NCBI GenBank assembly: GCA_001051155.2
Contig: JYIP02000004.1
Span: 869,576 to 933,575, forward strand
Direction: 5' to 3'
DNA length: 64,000 bases
Source of the DNA: Chrysoporthe austroafricana
Lineage: Eukaryota > Ascomycota > Sordariomycetes > Diaporthales > Cryphonectriaceae
Position 1 is the stretch's first letter. Every line of letters begins with the position of its first letter. The notes under the pieces are model-generated. The model did no database searches, had not been told where the DNA came from, and was given only the letters and a program-made list of their open reading frames with translations. Positions 1 through 17,599 of this stretch are shown in pieces. The translations under genes and the position numbers were made by a program.

Positions 1-199
1 GTAAATACAACAACCGCCCCCTCGCCTCTTGTACCCCCGACCTGGGCTACGAATCCCATTGCTTAATTCTTACCTAGTTCCTGTGACACCTAGCTTTGCT
101 GGATTTTTTCTCGCTGGTGCGGAACCACTGACCCGGAGCGTCGCAAGGCCAGCCTATAAGAAGGGAAGACACGGCCTCTCCCCCCCCTCCTCCTTCACG
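1..199 (+). promoter_or_regulatory. Upstream region of the GABA transaminase gene
   Basis: Contains a TATAAG element near 155-160, about 40 bp before the start codon, followed by a pyrimidine-rich stretch directly before the ATG. The window starts here, so distal promoter elements are not visible. No other gene is evident. Confidence 0.4.
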
Positions 200-1873
200 A
201 TGTCTGCCCTTCGCACCATCTCACGGCGTGTTGCTGCCCCGAGCCCGACCAGACTCCTCGCCTCGCGCCTCGTCCCTGCCTCCCTCCTCACCAGCCGGCC
301 CTTCTCCGCCTCTGCCAGCAACATGGGTCGCTTCGACGGCATCGAGCCCAGCGCTCCCTCCGTCAAGACGGAGATCCCTGGCCCCAAGGCCAAGGCGCAG
401 ATCGCCGACCTGGACAAGGTCTTCGACACCAGGAGCTTGAACATGCTCACCGACTACAAGGCCTCGGTCGGCAACTACATCGCGGACCCGGACGGCAACC
501 AGCTGCTGGACGTGTGAGTGCCGTCCCGCGCTTCCACCCATCCTCGCCCATCACCCCCCCCCCGCCCCGTTCTATGCACCTGCATGCACGCACGCCCTGC
601 TGCACCCCCCGTACCGCCAAGGCGTGTGAGGCTAACGTCGTGTTACGCTGTGTGCCTGTACAGCTACGCCCAGATCGCCTCCATCCCGGTGGGCTACAAC
701 AACCCCCACCTGATCGAGGTCATGAAGAGCGATGCCGTCGTCAGCTCGCTGGTCAACCGCCCCGCGCTGGGTAACTTCCCACCCAACGACTGGGCCGAGG
801 TCCTGCGCTCCGGCATCCTCAAGGTGGCGCCCAAGGGCCTGGACCAGGTCTTCACGGCCATGGCCGGCTCCGACGCCAACGAGACCGCCTACAAGGCCGC
901 CTTCATGTGGAAGCGCCAGCAGCAGCGCGGCGGCGCCCACGTCGAGTTCACCGAGGAGGAGCTGCTCTCGTCCATGAACAACCAGACCCCCGGCGCCTCG
1001 GAGCTCTCCATCATGTCCTTCAAGACCGCCTTCCACGGCCGCCTGTTCGGCTCCCTGTCCACCACGCGCTCCAAGCCCATCCACAAGCTCGACATCCCGG
1101 CCTTCGACTGGCCGCAGGCTACCTTCCCGCTTCTCAAGTACCCGCTGGAGGAGCACGTCGAGGAGAACCGCAAGGCCGAGCAGGCCGCCCTCGCCGAGGT
1201 CGAGGACCTGATCCTGAACTACCGCGTGCCGCCCTGCGCCGTGATCGTCGAGCCCATCCAGTCCGAGGGCGGCGACAACCACGCGTCGCCCGAGTTCTTC
1301 CGCGGCCTGCGCGAGGTCACCAAGAAGCACGGCGTGCTGATGATCGTCGACGAGGTGCAGACGGGCGTCGGCGCCACGGGCAAGTTCTGGGCCCACGACC
1401 ACTGGGACCTCCCGTCGCCGCCCGACATGGTCACCTTCTCCAAGAAGGCCCAGACGGCGGGCTACTACTTCGGCAACCCGGAGCTGCGGCCCAACAAGCC
1501 GTACCGCCAGTTCAACACGTGGATGGGCGACCCCGCGCGCGCGATCCTCTTCCGGGCCATCGTCGACGAGATCGAGAAGCACGACCTGGTCGCGCAGACG
1601 GCGCGCGTCGGCGACTACCTGTACGGCAAGCTGGCGGCGCTGGCCAAAAAGTACCCGGGCGAGTTCGAGAACCTGCGCGGCAAGGGCCAGGGCACGTTCA
1701 TCGCGTTCGACAACCCGCGCCGCGACGAGTTCCTCAAGCGCGCCAAGGGCTTCGGCATCAACATCGGCGGCTCGGGCGCCAGCGCTGTGCGCCTGCGGCC
1801 CATGCTGACGTTCGAGGAGAAGCACGCCGACATCCTGCTCGAGGCGCTGGAGAAGATCGTCACGTCATGGTAG
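200..1873 (+). CDS. gatA: 4-aminobutyrate aminotransferase (GABA transaminase), mitochondrial
   Basis: Transfers the amino group of GABA to 2-oxoglutarate, giving succinic semialdehyde and glutamate (GABA shunt, GABA catabolism). Two exons, 200-513 and 664-1873, give 507 aa, the usual size for eukaryotic GABA-T. The splice joins the codons as DVYAQIASIPVGYNNPHL, a family-typical run, and removes a 150-nt intron (donor GTGAGT, acceptor ACAG). The first ~40 residues are rich in Arg, Ser and Ala without acidic residues and contain RPFSASA, as in a mitochondrial presequence. This supports the ATG at 200. PLP enzyme class III features are present: the Asp of IVDEVQTGVG and a Lys pair in TFSKKAQTAGYY (residues 365/366), one of which should form the Schiff base. 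The product could be another omega-aminotransferase, but the whole-length pattern favours GABA-T. Confidence 0.93.
514..663 (+). other. Intron of the GABA transaminase gene
   Basis: Begins GTGAGT and ends TGTACAG. Reading through it hits an in-frame TGA at once (515-517), so retention would truncate the protein after about 105 residues. Removal restores a continuous conserved aminotransferase sequence. Confidence 0.9.
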
Positions 1874-2776
1874 ACGGCGACCGCTGCGCTGCGGCATATG
1901 GCATGCCTCTCGCCGCTGCCATCCTCACAGGTGGTGCAGCCGGCGAGGGAGGGTGTGCGGGTGGATTTTGTGATCGGGTTTATTGAGTTGTCTGCAGCAT
2001 GCATTTGGGTCATTTGGAGTTCGGGGAGTGCACCGCGCTGATGGAAGTTTCACATGCGTTGGCTCATTTTTTTAGCATCCGCCACTTCTTGGCACGGGGT
2101 TCTCATCAGATATAGGTAGTCAGAAATGGCAGCATCTTGCCTTTCCTCCACCCCTGGCTTCGCACATTGCCTTATCATGATGCGATCGACGTCACGAGCG
2201 GTTACGTGCTTTGAGATAAGATCCTCACGACGACCCCGGCATGGTAGTCCCCCCCTCCCGTCTTGTGTGAGCCTTCTCTGCAGTCCATGTCCCAAGCTCA
2301 CGCTCAACCGAGAGCAGGCGATGCCTGCCTGCGTTGGGCATATATACGGGGCTGGGTGGTGACTTGGTGGATCCGTGACTCGCAACGGGTTCAATAACAT
2401 TCATAAAGTTTTGATGAAAATCTGCGTGCTCATGTTTATCGGGGTGATCTGCGATGTGTCCCGTCTGTCCGGCGCAGGCGCAGGAAGGCATCGGAGTCTG
2501 GCCTGACAGCCTGCCGGGCTACATAGTACATAATCATTATCTGAGCTCTACTAAGTAGGGACCAGTACGCGGGCTCGCCGGCGGGGTGCTGCTCATACCT
2601 GCCTCTGCCTGCCTGACTGACACGTACAAATATGGGCCGCACGCGCACGAGTCTGTGGCCGGGGGCCCTGACCAGAACATCTAAATAGCCTCACGGTTGG
2701 TGCCCGGTACCAGTGTTTTTGGAAATGGCAGCAACACCAGCTAGCACTGCACAGGAGGGTCTCACAGGAGCCGTCT

Positions 2777-2779
<3 letters not shown>

Positions 2780-2821
<42 letters not shown>

Positions 2822-2823
2822 AG
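2780..2823 (+). repeat. (GA)n microsatellite
   Basis: About 19 near-perfect AG/GA dinucleotides in a row, ending in AAGAGAGA. Likely length-polymorphic. Confidence 0.95.
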
Positions 2824-3564
2824 ATTAGGTTGCTCGGCTCGCCCAGGTGTGGAGCAACCAACCAGGACGCTTGCCAACGAAGCCGTCGAACGCCAGCACG
2901 GCCGCAAACGGGTGCGCCCGGGTTCCTGCTGGCCAGGCCGGGGGCAGCATCCGACCGACCAGCTGGGCGGTCTGGGCGATCCGGGCGTGAGGCGCGAGAC
3001 AAGACGGACGGAACGAAACGAAACGAGAGGATGAGAGGAAAGCCGGACCCGACCCGCCCTCTCGAGCGAGAGACGATCGAAATGGGATCGCCAGCGAAGG
3101 TTGAAGGAAGGTCTTGCCGGGGGGTGAGGGTCTTATTTCATGCGCGCGTGCCGAGGCTGGGTCGCGAGGCCGGGTAGCCTTGCACGCCTTGTCAGGGCGC
3201 GGAGGAGCTCTGGACGCACCACGGCCCCCCTTATACTTGGTTGGTGATGTAAGTCGTCGAGCTTGGGCGCTGGCTGGCTGGCTGGCTGGGCAGCAGCAGG
3301 GCCAGACGACGGGTGCGGCTTGTGGGCGGGCGCACCGTCGATCTATGTGGTCTCGGATCGATGCCTGCGGCCACTGATGCCGTGTGCGTGTGCATGTGCT
3401 TGTGTGTGACGTTGTGCAGCGCCATACTATCCACCGATCCGGCAGACAAGAAGATGGAATCGTCAGCGATCCAGGCTGGTGAACTTAACTCTACTGCGCC
3501 GTCTTTACCTAGCCGCTATCAGACCCGATGCTCTTGTTCTGCTCCGTTCTAGCGCCAACAAAGG

Positions 3565-3675
3565 GGGGGGGGTTGGTTTTGGGTTTGGCAGGGGAATTTT
3601 TTTTTTTTTTTTTTNCTGTGGGTTGGGGTTTGGTTTTGGGTTTGGCGGGGGATTTTTTTTTTTTTTTTTTTCCTT
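3565..3675. other. Assembly join: one N flanked by two near-identical segments
   Basis: A single N at 3615 interrupts a poly-T tract. On each side lies the same motif, a GGTTTTGGGTTTGGC core followed by G-run and poly-T (about 3575-3614 and 3631-3671). This looks like two contig ends that overlap in reality but were joined without merging. A true tandem duplication is the alternative. Confidence 0.6.
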
Positions 3676-4349
3676 CCTTTTTTTTCTCTTCTTCTTTTCG
3701 AAATAAACCCCATGCCGATCGCCCAGGCCAGGCCCAGGCCACCCCCCCCCAGCCCCAGCACCGGTTCGTCTTGTCAACCAGCCTAGCACGACCTGGGGAC
3801 CCATCCGTACCATCGTGCCATCCGCCATCCGCCATCTGCCATCCTCGCGTCGCCGTCCAAAGGCCGATCCGTTCCGGCCTTGTCACCGCTGGGGCCTCGC
3901 TCGAGTAGTTCCACCTTTTTTCCTTTCGTCCTCTCCCCCAGAGGGCTCTCTGATCTGTCACCTCCTTACTCAGTCCGCCCTGCCACGCCCTCGCGCCACG
4001 CTCGCTCGCTCTTCCTGCCAGCAGGCGCAGTAAGCAAGCAAGATTCCCAATAAGGGGGATCGTCGACCAGCTCGCTCTTGGCCTCATCCCCATCTATCCA
4101 TCCTGCGACAGCCCACGCTGCCCGCGCTCCACACGTGAGCCTGAGGACACGACTGGCTGCCCCTTGCAGCAACGCCCGAGGCGCGACGCCCATTCGCCAC
4201 AGGGCGTGTCGAGCCCGGTCCGGATAGGGGACTGCGCTGCTGCGCGGCGACCATCATCACCACCACGCCCTCGTCTCCTCTCCGAGAGGTAAGCTTTTTT
4301 TTTTTTCTTCTTCCCCTGCCAGCCCTAGCCTTAGCCTTGGCCGCCCTCG

Positions 4350-4392
4350 TCTGTCTGTGTGTCTGTCTGTCTGTGTGTCTGTCTGTCTGTGC
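4350..4392 (+). repeat. (TGTC)n / (TG)n simple repeat
   Basis: Alternating CTGT and GTGT units over about 43 bp in non-coding DNA upstream of LCB2. Confidence 0.9.
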
Positions 4393-4630
4393 ACGCCTGC
4401 GCCTGAGCGACGGAGGGAACCGGCCACTTCCTGATCCCCCATGTCGCTGTCGTCGTCCACCTCGCTCTCGCGGGTGGGCACACCCAAGATTGGCCCATGC
4501 ACGGCTCCTTCCGGCGCCATCCAGTCAGTGGCCGCGCCTGGGTGCCGGGTGCTATCTGCTGGGGTGCGGTGCTGCGGTAGCGAGGCTACTTCAGGTACAG
4601 GCCCAGCCAGGCGCAGGCGCAGGTGCGGTC

Positions 4631-4664
4631 GGTGGGGGGGGCCACTGGGGGGTGGGTGGGTGGT
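4631..4664 (+). repeat. G-run cluster with G-quadruplex potential
   Basis: At least four runs of three or more G separated by short loops, in the LCB2 upstream region. This is a sequence-pattern prediction only. Confidence 0.5.
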
Positions 4665-5231
4665 AGCACCGCAGCACCTGGCAGGTTAGCAGCTTAGCAG
4701 GTGCCTGGGCGCTGCTGGGGGGTGCCTGAGGTGCTGGGGTGCCGTGGGTGCCACTACCTAGTGCCTACTTAGGTGCCTGGGAGGGGCGTGTGACGGGGTG
4801 TGATCAAGGCGCGGTCTGCGAACGGCCTATTTCCGGAGCTCCCGGTCGACCGCTTATCCTACCCTTACCACATCGTCCAATTTTTCCCTTACCAAATCAA
4901 CCCGCCCGCCGCCCAGGACGCCTCGTGCGAGCTCGCATGCACCCTTCTTCCACCCTTCCCGCAATCTACCTGCCACCTCTCCTCACCTCTCCTGACCTCA
5001 CCTCATCTCCCGGCGTCGCGGCCTCCCGTCTCGCCTTGACAAGCGGTCCTGTCGCCTCTGACCACCCGCGCCAATTGACTCGAGGACTGCCTGTTGACGA
5101 CTCCACCACAGCTCCCTCCCTCGATCCCGACAAGCTCCGTCCTGTCGCCATATCTACCTATCGCCTCCCCTCGACGACCACCTGACCTGAACTGCCTGCA
5201 TCCGGCGCTGCCACCCGTCCGGCGAGGAGAG

Positions 5232-7241
5232 ATGCCCCGCAGACTGACGAACCCTTTTTCGAGTTCATCCAGCATGACGCCCTCCGAGAAGATGGGTGAT
5301 CGTAGGCCGTCCACCTCTCGGACGAACCGTCTCACCCAGCTCTTCTCCTCGTCCCCCAAGAGCAGGGACGCCCTCTCTGCGCAGCAGTCCCTGCTGGCCG
5401 TCCAGCAGACCACCTCGTCCCAGCAGATCAGGGCCTCCTCCTTATCGCTACCGACAATCTCCCTGTCCACCGCCACCGCCGGCGAGGTCAACGACGAGGA
5501 GCCCTCGACCACGCTCTTCCAGCCTCCCTCCGTCGGCGAGAGCAAGCGCCAGAAGCGCGCCGAGACTCAGTTCGGGCCCTTGCTGCACCCTACCCACAGA
5601 TACGTTAGCAAGCATCGCGGGGGCTCCCTCGAGACCCCCATCGAGGACGAGCCGCCCTACTACTACGTCCTCACCACCTACATCAGCTACCTGTTCCTGA
5701 TCATCTTTGGCCACGCCCGCGACTTCTTCGGCAAGTTCTTTGGCGACAAGAAGCGCTACAGCATCATCCGGGGCGCCAGCGGCTATGCCCCGCTCACCGA
5801 CGACTTCGACAGCTTCTACACCCGCCGCCTGAAGAGGAGGATCGACGACGCCTTCGCTCGCCCCACTACCGGAGTCCCAGGCCGCTACATCACCCTGCTG
5901 GACCGCACCTCCAACGACTTCAACTACTCGTACAAGTACACCGGCACCACCACCGAGACCCTCAACGTCAGCTCTTACAACTACCTCGGCTTCGCCCAGG
6001 CCGAGGGCGCCTGCGCGGATGCTGTCGAGGATGCCGTTCGCAAGTGGGGCCTGGCTGCCTGCAGCGCGAGGGCGGACTGTGGAACGACCGACCTGACCCA
6101 GGAAGTCGAGCGTGAGGTCGCCAAGTTCCTCGGCAAGCCCGATGCCATGGTCTTCTCTATGGGATACGTCACCAACGCTGGCGCCTTCCCTGCGCTCGTC
6201 GGCAAGGGCTGCCTGATCGTCTCTGATGAGCTGAACCACGCCTCCATCCGGGTCGGAGCTCGTCTGACCGGTGCCATGATCCGGTCCTTCAAGCACAACG
6301 ACATGGCCGACCTGGAGAAGAAGCTGCGAGAGGCCATCGCCCAGGGACAGCCCCGCACCCACCGCCCCTGGAAGAAGATCCTGGTCGCTGTCGAGGGTCT
6401 GTACTCCATGGAGGGCACCATGGTCGACCTCCCCGGTGTCCTGGCCCTCAAGCAGAGGTACAAGTTCTTCCTGTACGTCGACGAGGCCCACAGTATTGGC
6501 GCCCTCGGCCCCAACGGGCGGGGTGTCTGCGACTACTTCAAAGTGGACCCGAACGAGGTGGACATCCTGATGGGCACTTTCACCAAGTCCTTTGGTGCCA
6601 ACGGAGGCTACATCGCTGCTGAGAAGCACATCATCACCAAGCTGAGGAGCACCAACGCGGCCTCCCAATACGGCGAGTGCGCTACCCCGGCCGTCCTGAT
6701 GCAGATTCTCTCGTCTCTGAAGATCATCGAGGGCGAGCTGGTGCCTGGCCAGGGCGAGGAGAGGCTGCAGCGCATCACGTTCAACTCGCGGTACCTCCGC
6801 CTGGGTCTCAAGCGGCTTGGGTTCATTGTGCCGGGCCACGATGACTCGCCGATCATCCCCGTCATGCTCTACAACCCCGGCAAGATGCTGGCGTTCAGCC
6901 ACGAGATGCTCAAGCGCAACATTTCGGTGGTGGTCGTTGGCTATCCTGCCACGCCGCTCATTAGCTCGCGAGCCCGGTTCTGCGTGTCCGCGGCGCACAA
7001 CAAGGAGGACATGGATCGGCTGCTGGCGGCGTGCGACGAGGTGGGCGACATCCTCCAGATCAAGTTCTCGTCGGGCATCGCGGGCGGTCTCGAGCCGCTG
7101 CCGGCGGGCGTGACGCCCGAGATGGAGAGGGAGTGGCGCAAGAATGGCGGCCACGACAGCTCGATCATCAAGCCGCCGAGGTGGGCGCTGGAAGACGTGA
7201 TCGCCTGCGGCGTGCGTGATACCCAGCTGCCCCTGCGATAG
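5232..7241 (+). CDS. LCB2: Serine palmitoyltransferase subunit 2 (LCB2), ER membrane
   Basis: Catalytic PLP subunit of serine palmitoyltransferase, which condenses serine with palmitoyl-CoA to 3-ketodihydrosphingosine, the first step of sphingolipid synthesis. It works as a heterodimer with LCB1. Intronless, 669 aa. A membrane segment lies at about residues 143-160 (VLTTYISYLFLIIFG), followed by the alpha-oxoamine synthase fold: SYNYLGFA, DELNHASIR, VDEAHSIGALG and the PLP-lysine motif GTFTKSFGANGGY (Lys452). The start at 5232 is the first in-frame ATG seen. The N-terminus has about 110 Ser/Thr- and basic-rich residues ahead of the conserved HRYVSKHRGGSLE region, so the protein is ~100 residues longer than yeast Lcb2 (561 aa). 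Later Met codons at residues 15 and 21 are alternative starts. The motif reads GANGGY where GAAGGY is usual, a mild substitution. Confidence 0.95.
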   Translation: MPRRLTNPFSSSSSMTPSEKMGDRRPSTSRTNRLTQLFSSSPKSRDALSAQQSLLAVQQTTSSQQIRASSLSLPTISLSTATAGEVNDEEPSTTLFQPPSVGESKRQKRAETQFGPLLHPTHRYVSKHRGGSLETPIEDEPPYYYVLTTYISYLFLIIFGHARDFFGKFFGDKKRYSIIRGASGYAPLTDDFDSFYTRRLKRRIDDAFARPTTGVPGRYITLLDRTSNDFNYSYKYTGTTTETLNVSSYNYLGFAQAEGACADAVEDAVRKWGLAACSARADCGTTDLTQEVEREVAKFLGKPDAMVFSMGYVTNAGAFPALVGKGCLIVSDELNHASIRVGARLTGAMIRSFKHNDMADLEKKLREAIAQGQPRTHRPWKKILVAVEGLYSMEGTMVDLPGVLALKQRYKFFLYVDEAHSIGALGPNGRGVCDYFKVDPNEVDILMGTFTKSFGANGGYIAAEKHIITKLRSTNAASQYGECATPAVLMQILSSLKIIEGELVPGQGEERLQRITFNSRYLRLGLKRLGFIVPGHDDSPIIPVMLYNPGKMLAFSHEMLKRNISVVVVGYPATPLISSRARFCVSAAHNKEDMDRLLAACDEVGDILQIKFSSGIAGGLEPLPAGVTPEMEREWRKNGGHDSSIIKPPRWALEDVIACGVRDTQLPLR

Positions 7242-9200
7242 GTTCAGGAACCAGCGAGTCTACGGACGTGGGTGTAATGTCTATTGCATACATCATACAT
7301 ACCTATTTAGACGGATTCAATTCTGGAGTTACGAAGAAGGAAGGGTTTTGCGGAAGCAAGACTAACGGCCAAGGCTAGAGGCGCGAGGCCTACCTCATCA
7401 GAAAAGGGACAAAGACATCACGACGGCGTTTTTTAAGATATCACTACGAAATTACTAATTCACCACCTATGGTTGTTATGACCAAGTTTGGCTTCGGCTT
7501 ACGAATGAGCATTTGTTTTTTTTTCTTGCACACACCGACAGCAGTTGGTCGTGAGAACAGCCCACCTTGCGCGCTATAGTGATCGCTGCAGTAGAAGATA
7601 CGTGCCTGGTCCGTCCCGAGAGTCCTGAGTGTTGGACGCATTCAATCTGGGGATCGGGTAAGTCGGCAAGAGATGATATGATCCAGAGTTGCCGTAGCCG
7701 TCCTGGGACATCGGGACCATCCGAGCGCATCCTCCTCCGTCGCGGAGACGCTGCGCTGGTGGTGTTTGCCAAGACGGACTCTTGCGGCGTGTCGTCTAGG
7801 GCCATGTAGAACACGCACGCATGGTGGTATGGTATAAGACGGATATGGCCAGCAATTGCACCCTAGGGATCTTTGTTCCCGGGCAGAGACAGACCACCTC
7901 TCCTCTCCTCTCCTCCCGTCTCTCTTTGCGCTCCCCCGTCCACCAGCCAGGAAGGAGGTGCGTGTGTGCCCAGCACAGGACCAACAAACGCGGGCCAGCG
8001 CTCGTGTGTATAGAAGAGAGAGGTCTGGCGCGCGCTGTACTGTCTGTCCTCTGGACTGGACACCACCTGCGACCGCACGGTTGCTCCGGAGCTGGCCGAG
8101 CGAGGGACGTTGTGCTGTCGTCGCGGGGCCAGTGAGGGTTGCCCTCTCTGTCCTCTGTCCTCTGTCCTCAGTCCTCAGTCCTCACAGGCCGGCGAGGCCC
8201 GCCCGGCAGCCTCGGTCGGTGAGAGAGCTCTCCCTGGCGCGAAGGGCGCGCGAACCAGAACGCAGGGCAGCTAGCTAGGCCGTGCATGACAGGGCGGCTG
8301 CTGCTGCTGCTTGCTGCATGACAACGAACGAACTGGGGGAGCCCACCCCTCCGAGAGCCGGCCACGCCGTGTGGTCCGGGGCGGGCGGGCTGGGCTGGGC
8401 GAATTGAGAGAGCGTGCATTACAAAGCGGGTGGCCAAGCCGGCCTAGCCCATGGTTTTGGTTTTGGGTGGGTGGATATTACTATTTCCACGCCGGGGAGG
8501 CATCGACAAGCTGTCTCTTTTTTTTTTTTTGGGGGGGGGGGTTTGTTTTTTTTCCTGTCCCTCCTCCTCCGCCCTTTCGTCTCACTCAACATTTCGAATC
8601 GCCCCCCCCCCCGAGTGACCAATCGCCTGGGGACAAGGCCGTAGCTGCTCCTCCCACCGGATCAGCGGACGCCCAGAGAAAGTAGGGCGCGCAAGAGCGA
8701 GAGAAAGAGACGGAGACAGAGAAAGACGGAGGCGAAGCTTAGCTGAGCTGAGACGTCATTGAATCCGCGCCTAACTCCGGGGCGCAGCGGACCCCAGAGC
8801 AGGCCAGAGCAGAGCAGAGCAGAGCACGGGCTCGGCCGCCGTCACATTTTCCACTCTGGACAGCAGCAACCTGGGCGACAGGTCCTTGTGTAAAAACCTC
8901 ACTGCGCCGAGACCTCCGAGAACATCTCCGGGACGGCGACAGCTTGCTTTCACCTCTTCTTCCTCCTCCTCCTTCTCCTCCGTCCCCCGCCCGTCCGCCC
9001 GCAAGCACACCACCTCCCACACTCCGCTCGTCCGTACCGGAGGCGTTCCTTCGATAGCATGCTCACGCGCCAGAGCTGAGACATACACGCACGCACACAC
9101 CTACACACCTACACACCGCTAGACGCATTCGTACACACCCACATAGCCGCGTCATACCCGACCACGACCCGGGCCTGGACGTCTCAACCCGGCGGCAGCA
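7242..9200. other. Intergenic region between LCB2 and the ABC transporter
   Basis: No gene recognised. The first 200 bp are AT-richer, as for a 3' UTR. A short tandem of CTCTGTC/CTCAGTC units lies at about 8145-8184, a T11-G11 homopolymer pair at 8519-8553, and a GCAGA repeat at about 8797-8829. The last ~300 bp are C/A-rich (CACAC tracts) and lead into the transporter start. Confidence 0.55.
8519..8553 (+). repeat. T-run/G-run/T-run homopolymer block
   Basis: About 12 T followed by 11 G, then T-rich sequence. Such runs are unstable and prone to length error in sequencing. Confidence 0.85.
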
Positions 9201-15310
<6,110 letters not shown>

Positions 15311-15516
15311 TAAGTAGTCTGCGCCCATCGGGGAGAGGGAAAGAGGAAGGAAAACCTAGCGAGGAGGTGTGCTGCTCTGAAGGGTGGGTGACGGCTTGGC
15401 CCAGCCAGATAGTATTGGAGGTGGCTGGCTGGGCCGGTGGTTGTAGTGGCATTGCCCTTGAGTCCACCTAGGCTGTGAGATATCTGCAGAGCTACCGCAC
15501 AATGATACTTCCGCGC

Positions 15517-15588
15517 TCACACACGCGCACATACACACACACACACACATCACACACCTTTACACACGCCTACACACGCACACACAAA
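15517..15588 (+). repeat. (CA)n-rich microsatellite
   Basis: Interrupted CACACA runs over about 70 bp, 200 bp downstream of the transporter stop codon. Confidence 0.9.
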
Positions 15589-16597
15589 GGCACCCATAAG
15601 AATTGATTTCAAACTGGTGCCAAACACCCAGCCGATGCTACCTCGCGTGGCTTCGGGCCGCCGAGGAGCAGGTCCTCGCCGCCCATCCGGACCCCAATCG
15701 ATGTCGCTGATAGCCATAATCTCACGCGCACTACCGGGCCCGGCAGGCAGGTTTCTCGGGACCACGGGAGTGAGACGAATGGCGCTGGTTATCAGTGGCA
15801 CGGTGGTAAAACTAGACTGATGCGTTGTACAAAATGCTTACGATTCCCTCCCCTCCCCCCTCTCCCCGTCCGCCTTGGGCCACCAACTCGCGCCCGGCTT
15901 ACCTCTGGTACGGGGATGTTCCCAGGTGCGCGCTAGGCCGAGAGAGAGAGAGACAGAGACAGAGACAGACGAAGTAAAAAAAAAAAATAAAAAAAAAAAG
16001 CCACACTAGCATATTGGGTATCGTCTCTTCGTAGCGGCCTGGGCCCGATTGGGGAGGGAGGCACAGGGAGGGAGGAGACGGAGTGCAGCGGGCGCCGGCC
16101 CCCCGGGGCAATCAATCGATCCAATCTTGTTTTGTTTCTTCCTGCCTCGTCCTCCCGTCGATCGCCCTTCCAGTGACCTCCCTCGGATGTTGTGCAACCC
16201 CCGAGGGGCTGGGGCCCTTGTTGGGATTGGGCTAGACCTAGGATTTTTAGGGAATGGACATGGGACGTAAGCAAGGTGGCTTGCGTCTCGCGTCGCGTCG
16301 GGGGGGAATGGTTTCGCTGGGGGGAGGGAGGGGAGAGACGAGGACGAATCGTACGCGTGGTTGGGAGGGGGACGGGACGGGGAGAGGAGAAGAAAAAGCA
16401 AATGTCCAGATCACCTGCGCAGCGGATGTCGACGGGACGGGAGGTCTGTGTTGCTTCTGCTCGTGTTCTAGACACGCCAAGGGGAAGCAGAGGCGTAGCA
16501 TCCCGGACAGTATCGTCGTCGGGCGCGGAGCATAATGTCGTTTCCCGAAAAGCTGCGGGGAAACCGCCGCCAAACGTCCGTCGGGTGTGTTGTTCTT

Positions 16598-16599
16598 TT

Positions 16600-16656
<57 letters not shown>

Positions 16657-16670
16657 NTTTTTTTTTTTTT
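16598..16670. other. Poly-T tract with single N (assembly join)
   Basis: About 70 nearly uninterrupted T with one N at 16657. The true length, and whether the two sides are truly adjacent, cannot be known from this sequence. Confidence 0.85.
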
Positions 16671-17599
16671 TCCTTCGCTTTTTTTCTTCTCTCGCTTTTG
16701 CTTTTTCCTTCTTTCTTCCCCCCGCTGTCGTCACCCTCCCACCCTCCCCCCCCTCGTTCCCTCGCAGCTCTTTCCCGCGTTCCTGCCAGCGCACCGCCTC
16801 GCCCTCTGAGCCTCATCGACGTGTGTCGTCACCACAGGGCACGGCAAAGTCCGCGCGGGTCCGATATGCATCGGGCCCGCCGGCCGATCTCGTGCGAGAG
16901 AGGGCCGCCCACCCTTCCGGCCGAGAGCTGAGCTGAACGGGGCCATCGAGCATATCCACTCGAAGGAGGAGGAAGGGGGTCTGCATGATTTAAGAAGTCG
17001 GAGGGGGGGAGGGGACCTGGGGTTTGAGATCATGGGTTTCAGGGGGGGGAAAGGGGGAAAACGAAGTCTGAACCCTCTCTCTCACATATGTAATTCCCGG
17101 GGGAGGGGACTGGAGCCGCAGCGGCGCACTGGTGGGTGGGAAAAGAATAGTGGCCGGGCCGGCGCCCTCTGGATGACCCAAAGGTGTCTTGACGATCCTT
17201 GGGCTCATGGCAGGCAAGGTCGAGCTCGAGCTCTGTGCTCGCATCACTTGGCTATTCGCGGTATGGCGGCACGGTGGATCTCTCGGCTCATCGGCGTGGG
17301 GAGCGGTGGAGATGGAGGATCGCGTCCAGCTGTGGGGGGTGGCGTGAGTTCGGTAATTCAACCGAAGAATCGCCTGTCAAAAGCAATACTGTGTGTGGTA
17401 TTCGGACGCCAGAGCAGCGCTGCCGGTGCGGCGCAGTACTGTACCTCAGCACTTATGTCCCAGGGGGGAGAGCAAGTATCCTATGTACGGTCTGTACATC
17501 GTAGGGACCCAGCGTTGCATCTGCTCAGATTCGTCCCAGTCGATTAGGTCACTGCCCGCCAGGAGAGCAGCACGTCAGGAGCCTCCACCTTAAGCGAGG

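Larger units (their letters stand above)
1874..5231. other. Intergenic region before LCB2, rich in simple repeats
   Basis: No convincing gene is seen in 3.36 kb. It holds the 3' flank of the GABA transaminase gene, a (GA)n microsatellite at 2780-2823, a single N in a poly-T join at 3615, a (TGTC)n tract at 4350-4392, a G-rich tract at 4631-4664 and, near 4680-4790, several copies of a GGTGCCTRGG-like motif. The last ~350 bp before the start codon are strongly C/T-rich on the coding strand, as expected for a fungal promoter or 5' UTR. Confidence 0.6.

Noticed and set aside
632..1825. Long minus-strand open frame opposite the GABA transaminase
   Set aside because: It mirrors a GC-rich coding exon and encodes a biased Val/Leu/Gly/Arg sequence with no motifs, while the plus strand is a clear aminotransferase.
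5448..7154. 568-codon minus-strand open frame opposite LCB2
   Set aside because: Antisense shadow of a conserved exon with no recognisable motifs.
16550..16820. Poly-Phe or poly-Lys reading frames
   Set aside because: They only translate the poly-T/N assembly tract.
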